Shown piece by piece: positions 7,651 through 15,529 of a stretch of 64,000 nucleotides of DNA. The first letter of the stretch is position 1. Every line of letters starts with the position of its first letter. A program made the position numbers and the translations under genes. The notes below the pieces were generated by a model that was not told the origin of the DNA, did no database searches, and saw only the letters and a list, made by a program, of their open reading frames with translations. This DNA is from Bdellovibrio sp. UBA4095 (lineage in GTDB: Bacteria; Bdellovibrionota; Bdellovibrionia; Bdellovibrionales; Bdellovibrionaceae), in NCBI GenBank assembly GCA_002381805.1, contig DFXZ01000005.1, positions 62,001 through 126,000 on the forward strand, written 5' to 3'.

Positions 7651-8642
7651 TTCATAAACAGCACGCCTTCGCCAAGGCTGACTTGCACCGTTTGCACTTT
7701 TGAAATGCCGAGGGCCTTCATATAGCCGAGCACCAAGGCGATGTTTGAAACATCAGTATTTTTATAATCGCCCATTAACATATCATTGGTTTTTTTAGAG
7801 CCTTCGCTCAAGGCTTGCTCTGCTTGCTCGGCTGTAAATTCGGATCCACCCGATGCTGCCTGTCGCTGCACCGACAAAGACAATACCCCTCCAACGCCCA
7901 CCCAGGTGGATGTCTTTGCGCTATCTTTAAAATATTTTGGCACATTCAGATAGGCATGATTTTTAGCTAACTGGATGGCATTTTCTTTCTGAAGACCTAT
8001 GGGGTTGGGTGAGCTCACCGTCGTGGGATCTTTGAATTGCAGCTTTCGCAATATCAAGTTTTTGAAGGTCACCGAGGCGAGATCTCCTCGATAGATCTTT
8101 TCACTCTTGCCTTCGCGAGCATACATCTGCATAGAACCACCGCCAATATCCCAAACGACTAACTTTTCTGAAGAGTCTTTTGGTAACTTCGAGCGCGCTG
8201 CTAGAAACCCCAAACGCGCTTCCTCTTCCTGAGAAATAACTTTTAAAGGAATCTTCAATGCCTTTGATATTTCACTGGCCACCGCAGAACCATTTTTCGC
8301 GACGCGAAAAACCGAAGTCGCAACTCCTGATATCTCGATACTTTCTATTTCGCGCATCTTGACCACAAGTAGCTTCATCTGCGGTATCGCATCCTTTACG
8401 ATGCTTACCGGAATCGTTCCATCTGAGCTTTTTTCAAGAGCTTCATTAAATGCCAAAGGCAAGCGTTCTTCAAAGAGAACTTTCACTATCTTAGCCTCAC
8501 AGACATCAATCACTGCTGCAAGTGCCTTAGTACTGCCAGAACCCACGTCCAAGGCGCCCCTATTGCGGTGACAAGAATTTGAATTGGCATAGGTTGCCGA
8601 CGAAAAAAAGATAAAACCAAATATAAGAATCAGGTGCTTCAT
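7647..8642 (-). CDS. Exported Ppx/GppA-type phosphatase
   Basis: The 331-residue protein has the two ASKHA nucleotide/phosphate-binding signatures of the exopolyphosphatase/guanosine pentaphosphatase family: GALDVGSGSTKALAA near residue 30 and VVWDIGGGSMQMY near residue 160, with VGVGGVLSLS later. Unusually it begins MKHLILIFGFIFFSSATYA, a Sec signal peptide, so the protein is predicted to be periplasmic. Cytosolic Ppx/GppA proteins have no such signal. The mature length fits a single-domain form lacking the HD extension. Substrate could be polyphosphate or another phosphoanhydride and is not determined. Confidence 0.85.
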   Translation of the reverse strand: MKHLILIFGFIFFSSATYANSNSCHRNRGALDVGSGSTKALAAVIDVCEAKIVKVLFEERLPLAFNEALEKSSDGTIPVSIVKDAIPQMKLLVVKMREIESIEISGVATSVFRVAKNGSAVASEISKALKIPLKVISQEEEARLGFLAARSKLPKDSSEKLVVWDIGGGSMQMYAREGKSEKIYRGDLASVTFKNLILRKLQFKDPTTVSSPNPIGLQKENAIQLAKNHAYLNVPKYFKDSAKTSTWVGVGGVLSLSVQRQAASGGSEFTAEQAEQALSEGSKKTNDMLMGDYKNTDVSNIALVLGYMKALGISKVQTVQVSLGEGVLFMN

Positions 8643-8779
8643 TTGCTCAGCGTAAAAGACAAGTTGTCATCGCTCAAGAGAAATCGCATCGCTTGATGAG
8701 GCAGAAGGCAGGCAACCTTGCTAAATTGCCCCATCTCTTCAGAAAAAAACTGCCGAGGTTCGCTTTGCAAGCAGAACAG

Positions 8780-8796
8780 TTGGCACCAATTGTGCT
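8780..8796 (+). promoter_or_regulatory. Sigma-54 promoter
   Basis: TTGGCACCAATTGTGCT matches the -24/-12 consensus with GG at 8782-8783 and GC at 8794-8795, correctly spaced. It is about 50 bases upstream of the ATG at 8847, placing the expected transcription start near 8807. A sigma-54 activator gene is encoded at 9695-10915. Confidence 0.6.
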
Positions 8797-8846
8797 TTGA
8801 TCCTTTATAGAAAAATGATTTTCAACCCACAAACAAGGAGAGAAAA

Positions 8847-9134
8847 ATGGAACCATCATCTTCATCTGGTCAATTTCAAAACCAAGTCAGTTCTACAGCA
8901 AGCGATATTGCTAACAAAGCTCAACAAGCAACTGGCAAAGCACAAAAAGTTGTCAACCAAGTCAAAGGACAGCTGACAGACAACTGGAGCGATAATTACC
9001 AAGCGGTTCAGGGGAAAGCGCGCGAGGCCATGTCAACTTCTGAAGAATTCATGAGAAGTCATCCGTACTATTCCGTGCTCGGTGCAGCGACAGCTGGCCT
9101 GGTCATTGGTATGCTTCTCAACAGACGTTCTTAA
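8847..9134 (+). CDS. DUF883/YqjD/ElaB-like membrane-anchored protein
   Basis: This 95-residue protein has a long amphipathic helical part rich in alanine and glutamine (DIANKAQQATGKAQKVV), then a single C-terminal transmembrane helix and RRS at the end, SVLGAATAGLVIGML near residues 74-90. This is the layout of the DUF883 family, whose E. coli members YqjD and ElaB are inner-membrane proteins that bind ribosomes in stationary phase. AAGGAG lies upstream. It is followed by a YqjE-like holin-X gene, as yqjD is by yqjE in E. coli. Transcription from a sigma-54 promoter at 8780 is predicted. Confidence 0.75.
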   Translation: MEPSSSSGQFQNQVSSTASDIANKAQQATGKAQKVVNQVKGQLTDNWSDNYQAVQGKAREAMSTSEEFMRSHPYYSVLGAATAGLVIGMLLNRRS

Positions 9135-9148
9135 CAATTCTTTTCAAT

Positions 9149-9182
9149 GAAAGGCCCTGTTGCTAAAAATTCAGGGTCTTTC
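9149..9182. terminator. Intercistronic hairpin after DUF883-like gene
   Basis: GAAAGGCCCTG at 9149-9159 pairs with CAGGGTCTTTC at 9172-9182 with one G-U wobble. It sits between the stop at 9134 and the next start at 9209. The T-run is weak, so it could be a partial terminator that lowers expression of the second gene. Confidence 0.4.
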
Positions 9183-9208
9183 AACCTTAGAACGTTCGGA
9201 GTCATCTT

Positions 9209-9694
9209 ATGAAATGGTTTAGCCTCTTACTTCCCTTGCTACTTAAGCAATTAAGTCCCGCACTTGCTACCCTCAATCAATCCAGTCTTCAATTACGTGA
9301 AGACGTCAGTCTGAAAGCCAGAAAGGTAGCGCTGCTAACCTTAACAGGCATTGCCGCCATGATCCTTTTCTCGGGTGGACTGCTCCTCTCTCTGTGGGAA
9401 GCAGCACGACAGCTTGATAGCTTTAATACTCTTCAATTCAATGCAGTGATTTCCACTGGAGTCGGCCTAGCCGTCATCTCCATCGTTGCCCTGATTATTG
9501 CATTTCGGTCTTGGCCAGGAGTGCAAGCGCGCAAACAAAGACTAAGACAAGAACGTGCGCAACTAAGGGCACAAAGAGAACAACTTGGCCAAGCTGTTTC
9601 CCTTGACCAAGCTGTCGCGATGCTGATTCTTGATTTTGTAAAAGAGAGAGAGCAAAAAAGACATACAAATGCTCCTCTTGCACAAGAAAGCTAA
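9209..9694 (+). CDS. YqjE/holin-X-like two-helix membrane protein
   Basis: The product has 161 residues. It has two transmembrane helices, about residues 45-72 and 80-105, flanked by a short N-terminal segment and a long basic coiled-coil-like C-terminal tail (RQERAQLRAQREQLGQAV). The topology matches the YqjE/Phage_holin_3_6 (putative Actinobacterial holin-X) group. Despite the holin name there is no phage context. It follows the DUF883-like gene in the same direction, with GGAG upstream. Its stop directly abuts the stop of the convergent sigma-54 activator. Confidence 0.65.
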   Translation: MKWFSLLLPLLLKQLSPALATLNQSSLQLREDVSLKARKVALLTLTGIAAMILFSGGLLLSLWEAARQLDSFNTLQFNAVISTGVGLAVISIVALIIAFRSWPGVQARKQRLRQERAQLRAQREQLGQAVSLDQAVAMLILDFVKEREQKRHTNAPLAQES

Positions 9695-10915
9695 TCAAAA
9701 CAGAAGGTTCTTTTCCGGCCGCGCACTTGTCAACTTTCGATAAAGGGTCTTGCGATCAATTCCAAGATCCTTTGCCGTTTTCTCCTTGGCTCCTTGATTT
9801 AACTGAAGCGCAAATTGAATGTACAGGTGCTCAAGTTCTTCAATCGAAAACAGTCTTCCCATCTCTTGACAAAGCCTTTCAAAGCTCTGTTCGAGCGTGC
9901 CTCCCCTACCTGTTGTTGTCGAAGTAGAGCGCAGCAGATGCTCAACCTCAAGGTCTCGAACACAGATCTCAGGTCCCAGAGAAAGGACCACCGCTCTTTC
10001 GATAGTATTTTCGAGCTCGCGCACATTACCTGGCCATGGCCGCTCCATGAGATGCTTTTTAGCCGGTTCGGACAGCGTCTTTGCTAGCCCAGTGTTGTGA
10101 GAAAACTTCCGCAGGAAATACTCCGCCAATGGCAAAATATCCTCTATTCGATCCCTCAGTGGCGGAATTTCAATGGGAATGACGTTTAAGCGAAAATAGA
10201 GGTCCTCGCGAAACTTCTTTTTCTGAACTTCTTCTCGCAAATGTTCATGGGTCGCGGCAATTATTCGAATATTAAGCGAACGATACTGATTTTCACCAAC
10301 TCGCTTGATCTTCTTGTCTTGGAGGACTCGCAACAGCTTTGCCTGTAACGACAGATCCAGGTCGCCAATTTCATCGAGAAATAGTGTGCCTCCATCGGCT
10401 TCCTCAAAAAGACCGGGCTTCTGGCTAAGGGCTCCTGTGAATGCACCTCGTGCATAGCCAAAGAGCTCCGATTCCAACAAGTGTTCGGGAATTGCAGAGC
10501 AGTTAATTGCCACAAAAGTTCTTTTACGACGCTCGCTAAGTTCATGAATTCTTTTTGCCACGACCTCTTTACCGGTCCCACTTTCGCCGGTGATAAGAAT
10601 ATTTGCAGAACTATTAGCAGCTCTTTGAGCGATATCCAAGGCACTCAGAAAACGTGGACTTTGAGCGATCAGCTGTTCTTGCATCATCATTCGTATCCTC
10701 AATCGTAAAGGTTCAATCAATTTTACTATAGCGTGCTCATCTTCCCCATAGAAAACGGACGGAACTGCCTCAAGACAAACAACTTGTGGGCTTCCTGTTA
10801 AACTGCTCTTAATTTCGCTGAGTCGCTTCAATGACAGAAAATTAATTTCATTATTCTTCAGTGGGGATTTTTTTAGGCTTATAAATGAAGACCTCAGACA
10901 TTCCACCTTTTTCAC
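9695..10915 (-). CDS. Sigma-54-dependent transcriptional activator without receiver domain
   Basis: The AAA+ domain has Walker A GESGTGKEVVAKRIH, the GAFTGA loop that contacts sigma-54, and a C-terminal Fis-type helix-turn-helix (AKDLGIDRKTLYRKL). There is no phosphoacceptor receiver domain. From the GTG at 10915 the protein is 406 residues with about 75 unassigned N-terminal residues. An ATG at 10690 with a good GAGGATACGA site would give a PspF-like protein of 331 residues. It is convergent with the sigma-54 promoter operon at 8780-9694, so it probably regulates those genes; the signal is unknown. Confidence 0.85.
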   Translation of the reverse strand: MKKVECLRSSFISLKKSPLKNNEINFLSLKRLSEIKSSLTGSPQVVCLEAVPSVFYGEDEHAIVKLIEPLRLRIRMMMQEQLIAQSPRFLSALDIAQRAANSSANILITGESGTGKEVVAKRIHELSERRKRTFVAINCSAIPEHLLESELFGYARGAFTGALSQKPGLFEEADGGTLFLDEIGDLDLSLQAKLLRVLQDKKIKRVGENQYRSLNIRIIAATHEHLREEVQKKKFREDLYFRLNVIPIEIPPLRDRIEDILPLAEYFLRKFSHNTGLAKTLSEPAKKHLMERPWPGNVRELENTIERAVVLSLGPEICVRDLEVEHLLRSTSTTTGRGGTLEQSFERLCQEMGRLFSIEELEHLYIQFALQLNQGAKEKTAKDLGIDRKTLYRKLTSARPEKNLLF

Positions 10916-10936
10916 TCAAAAGAGGAGTCCCTGTTA

Positions 10937-12028
10937 ATGTCGGAAGATGGAAAACCACGTACTCAGCAGAGGGTTCTAGATCTTGATCTCGCGCGCGGAA
11001 TCGCCGTAGCACTAATGATCTTGAGTCACGGAATTAAAGGTCTGGTGGGATTCGATCAATTTCCTGAATGGGGTTTGGTTCCAATACACTTAATCACTAA
11101 GTTTTCTTCAACCTTGTTTTTCATCGTCTTCGGCGCCTCCCTAGCTGTTGCCTTTCTACCTTATGTTGGAACCAGCGATTGGCCTCGTAAAAGAAAGAAG
11201 CTCATCATCCGTGGTTTGAAGATCTTTTTTTGGTACAAGATTCTGACAATTGTCGAAATGTTTCACCTCTACAGTCGCGAAGATATCCTGCAAACGCTGA
11301 CATACAATGCTTTCACAGTCTATGTAGAGATTCTGGGCTTTTACTCAATTGCTCTGCTTTGGATCCCCTTCACTTTAAGTATATGGCGATCGCTTCCCCT
11401 CTTTGTACAAATGCTATTGCCGTTCGGTCTGATGATACTTTCCAATCTGATCTATAGTAACTTTTCATTTTGGGGAATTGAGGGCCTGCAAGCCTTGTTG
11501 GTTGAGCACGAAAATCACTACACCTGGGGTCAACTTGCCCGTTCACCTTTAATTTTTTTGGGACTGCTGATCGGAAAGTTAACTTTTCAGCCAGATCAGA
11601 AAGCAGTCGAGAGGAAAGCGGCCATACTGGATATCGCACTGTCATCGGCCGTCTTCTTTACGGGATTTCTGATTATGAGCTACGGTCACCTGTACCAAGT
11701 TCTTCATGAGATCGCCTTGAACGAAGGCAAACACCCACCTGAAGCGAGATTCATGCTCTTTAGTATGGGCGGAGCCATGTTCATATTATCACTCACTTTT
11801 TGGGGAGGTGAAAAGCTGGCTTTGGTCTTGAAACCCATTACGATTATCGGAAAAGACTCCCTCCACGCCTTCATTTTCCACATTTTCATGATATTTATAG
11901 TCTACAGATATCTTTTTAACCTCTGGCACCAGATTTCGTACTATCAAGCATTGTTCTTAACTCTTGTGCTACTGGCGTTAACGCCTCTATGGATAAGGAT
12001 AAAAAATTGGATTTTAAAAGAATCGTGA
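10937..12028 (+). CDS. Multipass acyltransferase-like membrane protein (DUF1624/OpgC type)
   Basis: The 363-residue protein has about ten hydrophobic segments, an N-terminal LDLDLARGIAVALMILSHGI resembling the RxxDllRGlai.lM..H start of DUF1624 and acyltransferase-3 proteins, and GKDSLHAFIFHIFMIFIVY near the end. Such proteins transfer acyl groups to envelope carbohydrates. The ATG at 10937 has AGAGGAG upstream. It is divergent from the sigma-54 activator and overlaps the beta-lactamase-like gene by 40 bases, suggesting translational coupling. The exact substrate is unknown. Confidence 0.65.
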   Translation: MSEDGKPRTQQRVLDLDLARGIAVALMILSHGIKGLVGFDQFPEWGLVPIHLITKFSSTLFFIVFGASLAVAFLPYVGTSDWPRKRKKLIIRGLKIFFWYKILTIVEMFHLYSREDILQTLTYNAFTVYVEILGFYSIALLWIPFTLSIWRSLPLFVQMLLPFGLMILSNLIYSNFSFWGIEGLQALLVEHENHYTWGQLARSPLIFLGLLIGKLTFQPDQKAVERKAAILDIALSSAVFFTGFLIMSYGHLYQVLHEIALNEGKHPPEARFMLFSMGGAMFILSLTFWGGEKLALVLKPITIIGKDSLHAFIFHIFMIFIVYRYLFNLWHQISYYQALFLTLVLLALTPLWIRIKNWILKES

Positions 12029-13101
12029 ACGACAACAGAATTTGGCTCCTGCTGCTACTTGTGGCGTTTGTTACGATCGGTAAATCGACTAGAACTTTGG
12101 CTCAAACTAAAACCTGGTCATCTGCAATTAAGAGAAAGATATTGCAACTTGAAAAACGGCATCCTGGACAAATTGGTCTTTACATAAAAGATCTCGATAC
12201 TGGCGAAATATTTTCCCATAGAGGAGACGAAACCTGGTATCTGGCTTCGGGAGTAAAAGTCCCAGTGGCCATTGAGGCTCTTCGTCAAATAAGTCACAAA
12301 AAACTTTCGTTCGATGACGAAATTCATCTTTCCGCTGACGATCTCGTGGACGGAGGTGGATTCACTAATCAGAAAAAAATCGGGTCGGCTTTATCTGTAC
12401 GCTATCTCATGGAGCAAATGATCATTCATAGTGACAATACCGCGAGCGATCTACTGATTAATAAAATCGGTTTGGATTCTGTGAACCGTCTTATCCATGA
12501 GTTCGTACCGGAAGGTTTTCACCAGATCACAACTCTCGCTGATGTTCGAAGACTTGCATACAGCGAGGTCCATCCGAAGGCGCTAAATCTGACGAGCAAA
12601 GATTTGCTTTCGCTGAAACGCTCGTCCACAGAAAAAAAACGGTGGCTGCGTTTGAAAAATATCTTACAGGTGCCTGAAAGTGAACTTCAGTGTCAGTCGA
12701 TTGACCAAGCCTTCGACCGCTATTATGCAAAAAACTATAACTCCGCAAAGCTTAGTTCCTACGCTTTGCTAATTGAAAAACTCCTGTCTGGGCAATTGTT
12801 AGATAAGGAAGGCACTGCTTATTTAACAGATATAATGAGTCAGGTCGAGACTGGTCCGAAAAGAATCGTGGCAGGCCTCGGAAAAAAGTTAAACTTTGCT
12901 CATAAGACCGGAACCCAACATCGGCGCATCTGCGATTTCGGAGTGATCTGGCACGACGGCCAACCTTCCCAAAAGGGCCTTCTGATTGCCACTTGCATAC
13001 GTAATTTCGAGAAAATCAGCTCCGCAGAAAAGATCATGGCCCAAATGAGTACCACCCTTCGGAAGGCCTATATAATCGACCCCTTACTGGCCAAGAAATA
13101 A
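11989..13101 (+). CDS. Class A beta-lactamase-like serine hydrolase
   Basis: The product (370 residues) has a signal-type hydrophobic segment, then the penicillin-binding fold motifs: SGVK (SxxK) in YLASGVKVPVAIEAL, SDN in IIHSDNTASDLL, and KTG in FAHKTGTQHR. Between the SDN and KTG boxes there is an extra stretch of about 50 residues rich in charged residues, so the Omega-loop glutamate is uncertain. It could be a beta-lactamase or a peptidoglycan-acting enzyme. The start is uncertain: ATG 11989 has no clear site, and a GTG at 12025 overlaps the previous stop in a GTGA arrangement. Confidence 0.7.
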   Translation: MDKDKKLDFKRIVNDNRIWLLLLLVAFVTIGKSTRTLAQTKTWSSAIKRKILQLEKRHPGQIGLYIKDLDTGEIFSHRGDETWYLASGVKVPVAIEALRQISHKKLSFDDEIHLSADDLVDGGGFTNQKKIGSALSVRYLMEQMIIHSDNTASDLLINKIGLDSVNRLIHEFVPEGFHQITTLADVRRLAYSEVHPKALNLTSKDLLSLKRSSTEKKRWLRLKNILQVPESELQCQSIDQAFDRYYAKNYNSAKLSSYALLIEKLLSGQLLDKEGTAYLTDIMSQVETGPKRIVAGLGKKLNFAHKTGTQHRRICDFGVIWHDGQPSQKGLLIATCIRNFEKISSAEKIMAQMSTTLRKAYIIDPLLAKK

Positions 13102-13214
13102 GCTCGCGGTTCCTCGAACTTGAAATCCTTTTTTTGATCCGGAAAGACTGAAAAGATATCAAAACCCCTGACTCAGGGTTGTCAAACTTGCCCAGGTGCC
13201 GTATTGACTTCAAC

Positions 13215-13865
13215 ATGAATACATCAGCTCGAATACTAGCGTTCTTTTTCTTCCTCCTTTTTCTTCAAACAGGCTTTGCCCTTCAGGTCAAAGTGCAAAA
13301 TATTCACGATGGCGACACTCTGAATGCTATCAGTTTAGAAGACTCCAAACGCTTAAAAATCCGACTCATGGGTGTTGACACACCTGAGGTCGATTTTATG
13401 AACTCAACCCAAGGCGAAGTCGCATTGGCCGCCCGTGATTTCCTGGCTTCGATGATTCCTGAAGATGGCATCGTCACATTGAGTGAAGACAGCCAAGTCG
13501 ATAAGCATGGTAGAATTTTGGGTCGAATCTTAGTCGGTAACACTGACCTGAATGAAGAAATGCTTCGCAACGGCTGGGGCTATATCTACTTCATTTTTCC
13601 CTTCGAAAAAAGAATTGTTTCGGATTATAGCAGGGCCGCTTATCAAGCTTATCAAAACAAGGTCGGAGTTTTTTCTGAGCAATATAGCGACACCGAAGCT
13701 CCTTATCTTTTCCGCATGACTGTACAAAATCATGTGGGACGAAATCCTATTGGCGATATTCATACCAAGAAGCTCTATACATCAGAGCAAATTGATCAAG
13801 TCCCAGCTTGGCGACGTGTATTTTTCCCGAGCATTGATTTAGCGCGAAAAAATGGCTATCAATAG
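13215..13865 (+). CDS. Exported thermonuclease (SNase-like)
   Basis: The product (216 residues) begins with a hydrophobic signal segment (LAFFFFLLFLQTGFA) and then carries the staphylococcal-nuclease motifs HDGDTLNAI, RLMGVDTPEVD and DKHGRILGRILV, including the substrate-binding arginines. It is expected to act on nucleic acids in the periplasm or in prey cells. The ATG at 13215 is used although the Shine-Dalgarno is weak; a longer frame back to 13179 lacks a signal-like start. It overlaps the following alpha/beta hydrolase frame only if that gene uses its upstream start. Confidence 0.85.
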   Translation: MNTSARILAFFFFLLFLQTGFALQVKVQNIHDGDTLNAISLEDSKRLKIRLMGVDTPEVDFMNSTQGEVALAARDFLASMIPEDGIVTLSEDSQVDKHGRILGRILVGNTDLNEEMLRNGWGYIYFIFPFEKRIVSDYSRAAYQAYQNKVGVFSEQYSDTEAPYLFRMTVQNHVGRNPIGDIHTKKLYTSEQIDQVPAWRRVFFPSIDLARKNGYQ

Positions 13866-13911
13866 AATGCGAACTAAAGGCTTTATCCTATGGCAATTGA
13901 AAAGGATTGCG

Positions 13912-14691
13912 ATGAGTATTTTAGCCATTCTAATTTTTGCGGCTCTTGGTGTGGGACTGCTGATCTTTACTTTCCAAGAAAAGCTGATCTTCTATCCCGC
14001 TCCCCTTAGTCAAGACTATCAATTTGAATTCAAGGGCGCCGAGGAACTCTCGGTCGCGAACGATTCCGAAAAGATCAGCGCCTTGCTATTTCGGGGCGAT
14101 GACTCCGCCAATGATCTTATCATTTATTTCCATGGGAATGCCGAAGCTTTAAACAGTTGGGGTTTCACTGCTGCTGAATTGGCACAGCGAACTGGCCAGG
14201 ATGTGCTCATCGTTGATTATCCCGGTTACGGAAAAAGCACCGGAAAGATTTCGTCGGAAAAACAGCTCCATCAATTTGCAGATAAGGTTTTCGAAGAAGC
14301 CACTCGGAGAACTCGTGGTGGGATCGTCCTTTATGGCCGATCTTTAGGTAGCGGCCTAGCGACAAAATTAGCTGCCAAAAACAACATAAAGGCCCTTATC
14401 CTTGAAACGCCATTTTTAAGCGGTTACGCCCAAGGACAATCCAGCTTTCCTCTGGTCCCTCGTTTTTTGATACGCTACAAATTTCGTAGCGACGAATACA
14501 TTCAGAACCTTAGAGTCCCCGTTCTTATTTTTCATGGAACCAATGATGTCATCGTGCCGTATGAACACGCTAAGGCGCTTCATCAACTGGCTTCTCACTC
14601 TAAATTAGTGACCATTCCAGGCGGGAGTCACAACGATCTTCCCTCTACAAATGAGTACTGGCTTGAACTCACGAATTTTCTGAAAAGATAG
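13912..14691 (+). CDS. Alpha/beta hydrolase with N-terminal membrane anchor
   Basis: From ATG 13912 this is 259 residues. It starts with one transmembrane helix (ILAILIFAALGVGLLIF), then an alpha/beta hydrolase core: HGNAEALNSWG (oxyanion region), the nucleophile elbow GRSLGSG and a C-terminal GGSHND (catalytic histidine). This resembles the BEM46/YfhR subgroup. AAAAGGATTGCG lies before ATG 13912; earlier in-frame ATGs at 13852 and 13867 are possible. Substrate is unknown. Confidence 0.75.
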   Translation: MSILAILIFAALGVGLLIFTFQEKLIFYPAPLSQDYQFEFKGAEELSVANDSEKISALLFRGDDSANDLIIYFHGNAEALNSWGFTAAELAQRTGQDVLIVDYPGYGKSTGKISSEKQLHQFADKVFEEATRRTRGGIVLYGRSLGSGLATKLAAKNNIKALILETPFLSGYAQGQSSFPLVPRFLIRYKFRSDEYIQNLRVPVLIFHGTNDVIVPYEHAKALHQLASHSKLVTIPGGSHNDLPSTNEYWLELTNFLKR

Positions 14692-14763
14692 GTTTCTCTA
14701 AACATTGTCGAAAAAAGCTCCTGCGAAACAATGGTCTTTCGTCTATTAGAGGGGTGACATTTC

Positions 14764-14832
14764 ATGTTACGAGCACTATTCTTAACTCTCATTTGCATCG
14801 AATTTTCTCACAAGGAGAAGAATGACTTTTAA
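14764..14832 (+). CDS. Possible 22-residue leader peptide
   Basis: An ATG at 14764 with AGAGGGG upstream opens a 22-residue frame (MLRALFLTLICIEFSHKEKN...) ending TAA at 14830-14832, overlapping the next gene's start at 14822 by 11 bases. Its stop position could couple translation of the transporter operon. It may equally be chance; there is no conservation evidence. Confidence 0.3.
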   Translation: MLRALFLTLICIEFSHKEKNDF

Positions 14833-15529
14833 AAAAAAGGCCGCAGTTGCCTTATCCGCGCTCATTGTATTCCTACTCGGTTTTGCACACCTCATGGAGA
14901 GTTCGATTCTCCAATATAAAGATGACCTGATATATTATTCTCTCTGTCATCTTCGCTTGGTCAGTTGGTCAATGTTTTATGCCTTGCTTATCGGGATTCC
15001 TACGGGGATCATTTTAAGTCGTCCCAGATTTTCATCTTTTGCAGAAAAAACAATTCAGCTTTTCAACATTGGCAGCTCTATTCCAACGATGGCCGTACTG
15101 GCCTTGGCACTGGTGGTGCTGGGTATTGGTGATGGACCGGCCATCTTCGCTTTAATTCTTGCATCTCTTCTGCCGATTGTACGCAATACTTTTGAAGGCC
15201 TTAGACAGGTGCCCCCTGTTTTGTCAGAAGCTGCTCGCGGTTTGGGCATGACACCAATGCAAAGTCTTGTGCGTGTTGAATTGCCGAACTCCTTCGCAAT
15301 TATGCTGGGAGGAATTCGCACAGCACTGGCGATAAATGTCGGTACTGCACCGTTATCTTTTATTATCGGTGGCGACAGCCTTGGTGGCCTGATTTTCCCT
15401 GCCATCTATCTTAACAACCAAGGCCAACTTATCTTGGGAGCGACTGTTACAGCGCTCATGGCCCTGGTTCTCGATGGCTTCGTAGCCAGCTTTGGACATT
15501 TTATATTAAAGCGCAGAGGCCTTGCATGA
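14822..15529 (+). CDS. Osmoprotectant ABC transporter permease 1
   Basis: The 235-residue product has about six transmembrane helices and the ProW/OpuB-type permease EAA-like loop (SEAARGLGMTPMQSL) for contact with the ATPase. With the next three genes it makes a glycine-betaine/choline-type (QAT family) uptake system. AAGGAG is upstream. The following gene starts at its own stop with ATGA, showing an operon. The identity of the solute is not visible in the sequence. Confidence 0.85.
   Translation: MTFKKKAAVALSALIVFLLGFAHLMESSILQYKDDLIYYSLCHLRLVSWSMFYALLIGIPTGIILSRPRFSSFAEKTIQLFNIGSSIPTMAVLALALVVLGIGDGPAIFALILASLLPIVRNTFEGLRQVPPVLSEAARGLGMTPMQSLVRVELPNSFAIMLGGIRTALAINVGTAPLSFIIGGDSLGGLIFPAIYLNNQGQLILGATVTALMALVLDGFVASFGHFILKRRGLA

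Noticed and set aside
9209..9694. Prophage or lysis-cassette interpretation of the holin-X-like gene
   Set aside because: There is no endolysin, integrase or structural phage gene nearby and the DUF883 neighbour matches the yqjD-yqjE pairing.
15104..15120. Second sigma-54-like match TTGGCACTGGTGGTGCT
   Set aside because: It lies inside the permease coding region and no gene starts nearby. It shows that such matches also occur by chance.
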